Shown here piece by piece: positions 63,052 through 64,000 of a DNA stretch of 64,000 nucleotides (positions are counted from its first letter, which is position 1; each line of letters starts with the position of its first letter). The notes beneath the pieces were generated by a model. The model searched no databases. It had not been told where the DNA came from and worked only from the letters and a program-made list of their open reading frames with translations. The position numbers and the translations under genes were made by a program. Source of the DNA: Fibrisoma montanum (lineage in GTDB: Bacteria; Bacteroidota; Bacteroidia; Cytophagales; Spirosomataceae); contig NZ_QXED01000002.1 in the NCBI RefSeq assembly GCF_003583365.1, positions 930,001 to 994,000 on the forward strand. Direction: 5' to 3'.

Positions 63052-64000
63052 TTACACATCATACCGCCTGGCCAGTTGCTGAACTTTTTGAGCCAGCGCC
63101 ATCCGACGATTTTCAGGGCTTACCAGTTCAGCATCAGGACCAAACCCCAAAATCTGCGCCATCAACTCGTTGTTCCAGCGAAGCTGATACGTAAAATCAA
63201 GATAAGTGTCCGTGCGGGCAATCACCTGCTGGGAGGAGTGCAGCGGTTTGGTTTCAACGTACCGGGCGCGGGGAAGCAGTACGCGCAGTACCAGTGTTTC
63301 AACGGGGTTTTCGGCAATGCGCGTAACCCCCACTACGTCGGCAAATTCGGCACTCCAGTCCGTCTTGTCGGGGCGGCACCGGAGGTTGGGCAATGCCTTG
63401 ACATCATTGATCCGGTCGAGCGGAAACGGACGCCCAACAAACCAGTTCTCTGCCCAGCCCAGCAAAAACCAGCGGTTGTTGTATTCCCGCAGCAGATATG
63501 GGCTGACCTCATACCGCGTGGGCAGGTCGGCCGTAAAGTCCTGGTAATCGATCAGCACGCAACAACCGGCCCGAATGGCGTCGTATAACGGCTTTAACCA
63601 TTTCAGACCTACGTACTCAACGTTCTGCTCATACTGCACCACCAGCTTTTCGGCTTTGCCTACTTCCCCCGCCCGCTGTTCAAACTTCAGAAAAACGTCT
63701 TCCATCCCGGCAAACTGCGGCAGGTGGCTTACCTGCTTAAGCAAGGCAACTGCTTCGTTGGCCAGGGCTGCGTCTTCTTTATTCAGCACATTGTACAGTG
63801 AAAAATCCGCTGTGTACCAATACGGTTTAGGGTTGCGGTTTTTACGAGCCAGGGGAGCGCCGAATTCATGCCGCAGCCGCTCCAGATCACCGTATAAAGT
63901 ACGCGTTGACGGCCGGTTTTCGGGTCCCAGCTTGTACTCGCAGGCCCTGGCAAAATCGTCCAGGCTGTAGGCCAGCCGCTTGCTGAGCATTTCATGAATC
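63052..64000 (-). CDS. WYL-domain transcriptional regulator, cut by the window edge
   Basis: The frame is open past the window edge; from the first internal ATG (63990) it has 312 residues. It has a winged-helix region (AYSLDDFARACEYKLGPENR and STRTLYGDLERLRHEFG) and the WYL domain (LYDAIRAGCCVLIDYQDF, VSPYLLREYNNRWFLLGW, RPFPLDRINDVKAL) with the C-terminal WCX part (RVLLPRARYVETKPLHSSQQ). The start is probably a few residues outside the window. WYL proteins sense ligands, possibly nucleic acid, and regulate defence loci including CRISPR. It is on the same strand as, and upstream of, the array. Confidence 0.9.
   Translation of the reverse strand, partial: IHEMLSKRLAYSLDDFARACEYKLGPENRPSTRTLYGDLERLRHEFGAPLARKNRNPKPYWYTADFSLYNVLNKEDAALANEAVALLKQVSHLPQFAGMEDVFLKFEQRAGEVGKAEKLVVQYEQNVEYVGLKWLKPLYDAIRAGCCVLIDYQDFTADLPTRYEVSPYLLREYNNRWFLLGWAENWFVGRPFPLDRINDVKALPNLRCRPDKTDWSAEFADVVGVTRIAENPVETLVLRVLLPRARYVETKPLHSSQQVIARTDTYLDFTYQLRWNNELMAQILGFGPDAELVSPENRRMALAQKVQQLARRYDV

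Overview
The window looks like chromosomal DNA of a Bacteroidota bacterium of the order Cytophagales, most likely a Spirosoma-like genus. The evidence is the TonB-dependent receptor with a carboxypeptidase-like N-terminal domain paired with a DUF4249 lipoprotein, the DUF3667, DUF349 and 2TM families, an NDQ-type rhodopsin close to KR2, Bacteroidota-type promoters (TTG, about 19-20 bases, TAnnTTTG) and the lack of Shine-Dalgarno sites. The assignment is by inference from gene content; no 16S gene is present.

Layout. 0-8.5 kb: pgi, three tandem paralogous outer-membrane barrel proteins, a siroheme-type dehydrogenase, an M28 peptidase and an OsmC protein. 8.6-12.4 kb: DUF3667, thyA (with a small palindromic insert), a pentapeptide protein and small membrane proteins. 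12.5-18.9 kb: a PolX-like protein whose polymerase site looks dead while its PHP nuclease site is intact, a TonB receptor plus DUF4249 pair, and an LPS-type GT9 glycosyltransferase. 19-24 kb: a sodium-pump-type rhodopsin, an LLM flavin oxidoreductase with a trehalose-synthase-like GH13 enzyme, and an acyltransferase. 24-30 kb: two DinB proteins, an NTF2-like protein, DoxX, molybdenum cofactor genes (moeA, divergent moaC-mobA) and guanine deaminase. 30-34 kb: a DUF433/DUF5615 toxin-antitoxin pair directly in front of the CMP-KDO genes kdsA, a KdsC-like HAD gene and kdsB, then thiN. 34-50 kb: collagen-like lipoprotein, catalase, epoxide hydrolase, GH43, DUF1080, acyltransferase, acs, MFS transporter, pdxH and a DUF349 protein.

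50.5-64 kb is the accessory region. Just after a tRNA-Thr gene the sequence becomes visibly A/T richer and carries a type III-A CRISPR-Cas operon (cas6, cas10/csm1, csm2-csm5). Cas10 keeps both the HD and GGDD motifs, so it should make cyclic oligoadenylate. Csm5 carries an unusual C-terminal coiled coil plus a small beta-rich domain. Behind the operon lie an intact UPF0175/DUF3368 toxin-antitoxin pair, a second UPF0175 gene whose partner toxin appears decayed, and a divergent protein that I read as a CARF-like sensor fused to a HEPN ribonuclease, the likely signal-activated effector. A RecD/Dda-like helicase, a 7-repeat CRISPR array read on the minus strand and a WYL-domain regulator (cut by the window edge) close the window. 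No cas1 or cas2 is present.

A recurrent oddity is a set of long inverted repeats (16-23 bp arms, different in sequence) placed directly upstream of start codons of ordinary genes (pgi, the dehydrogenase, the HAD gene, kdsB, thiN, a small membrane protein).
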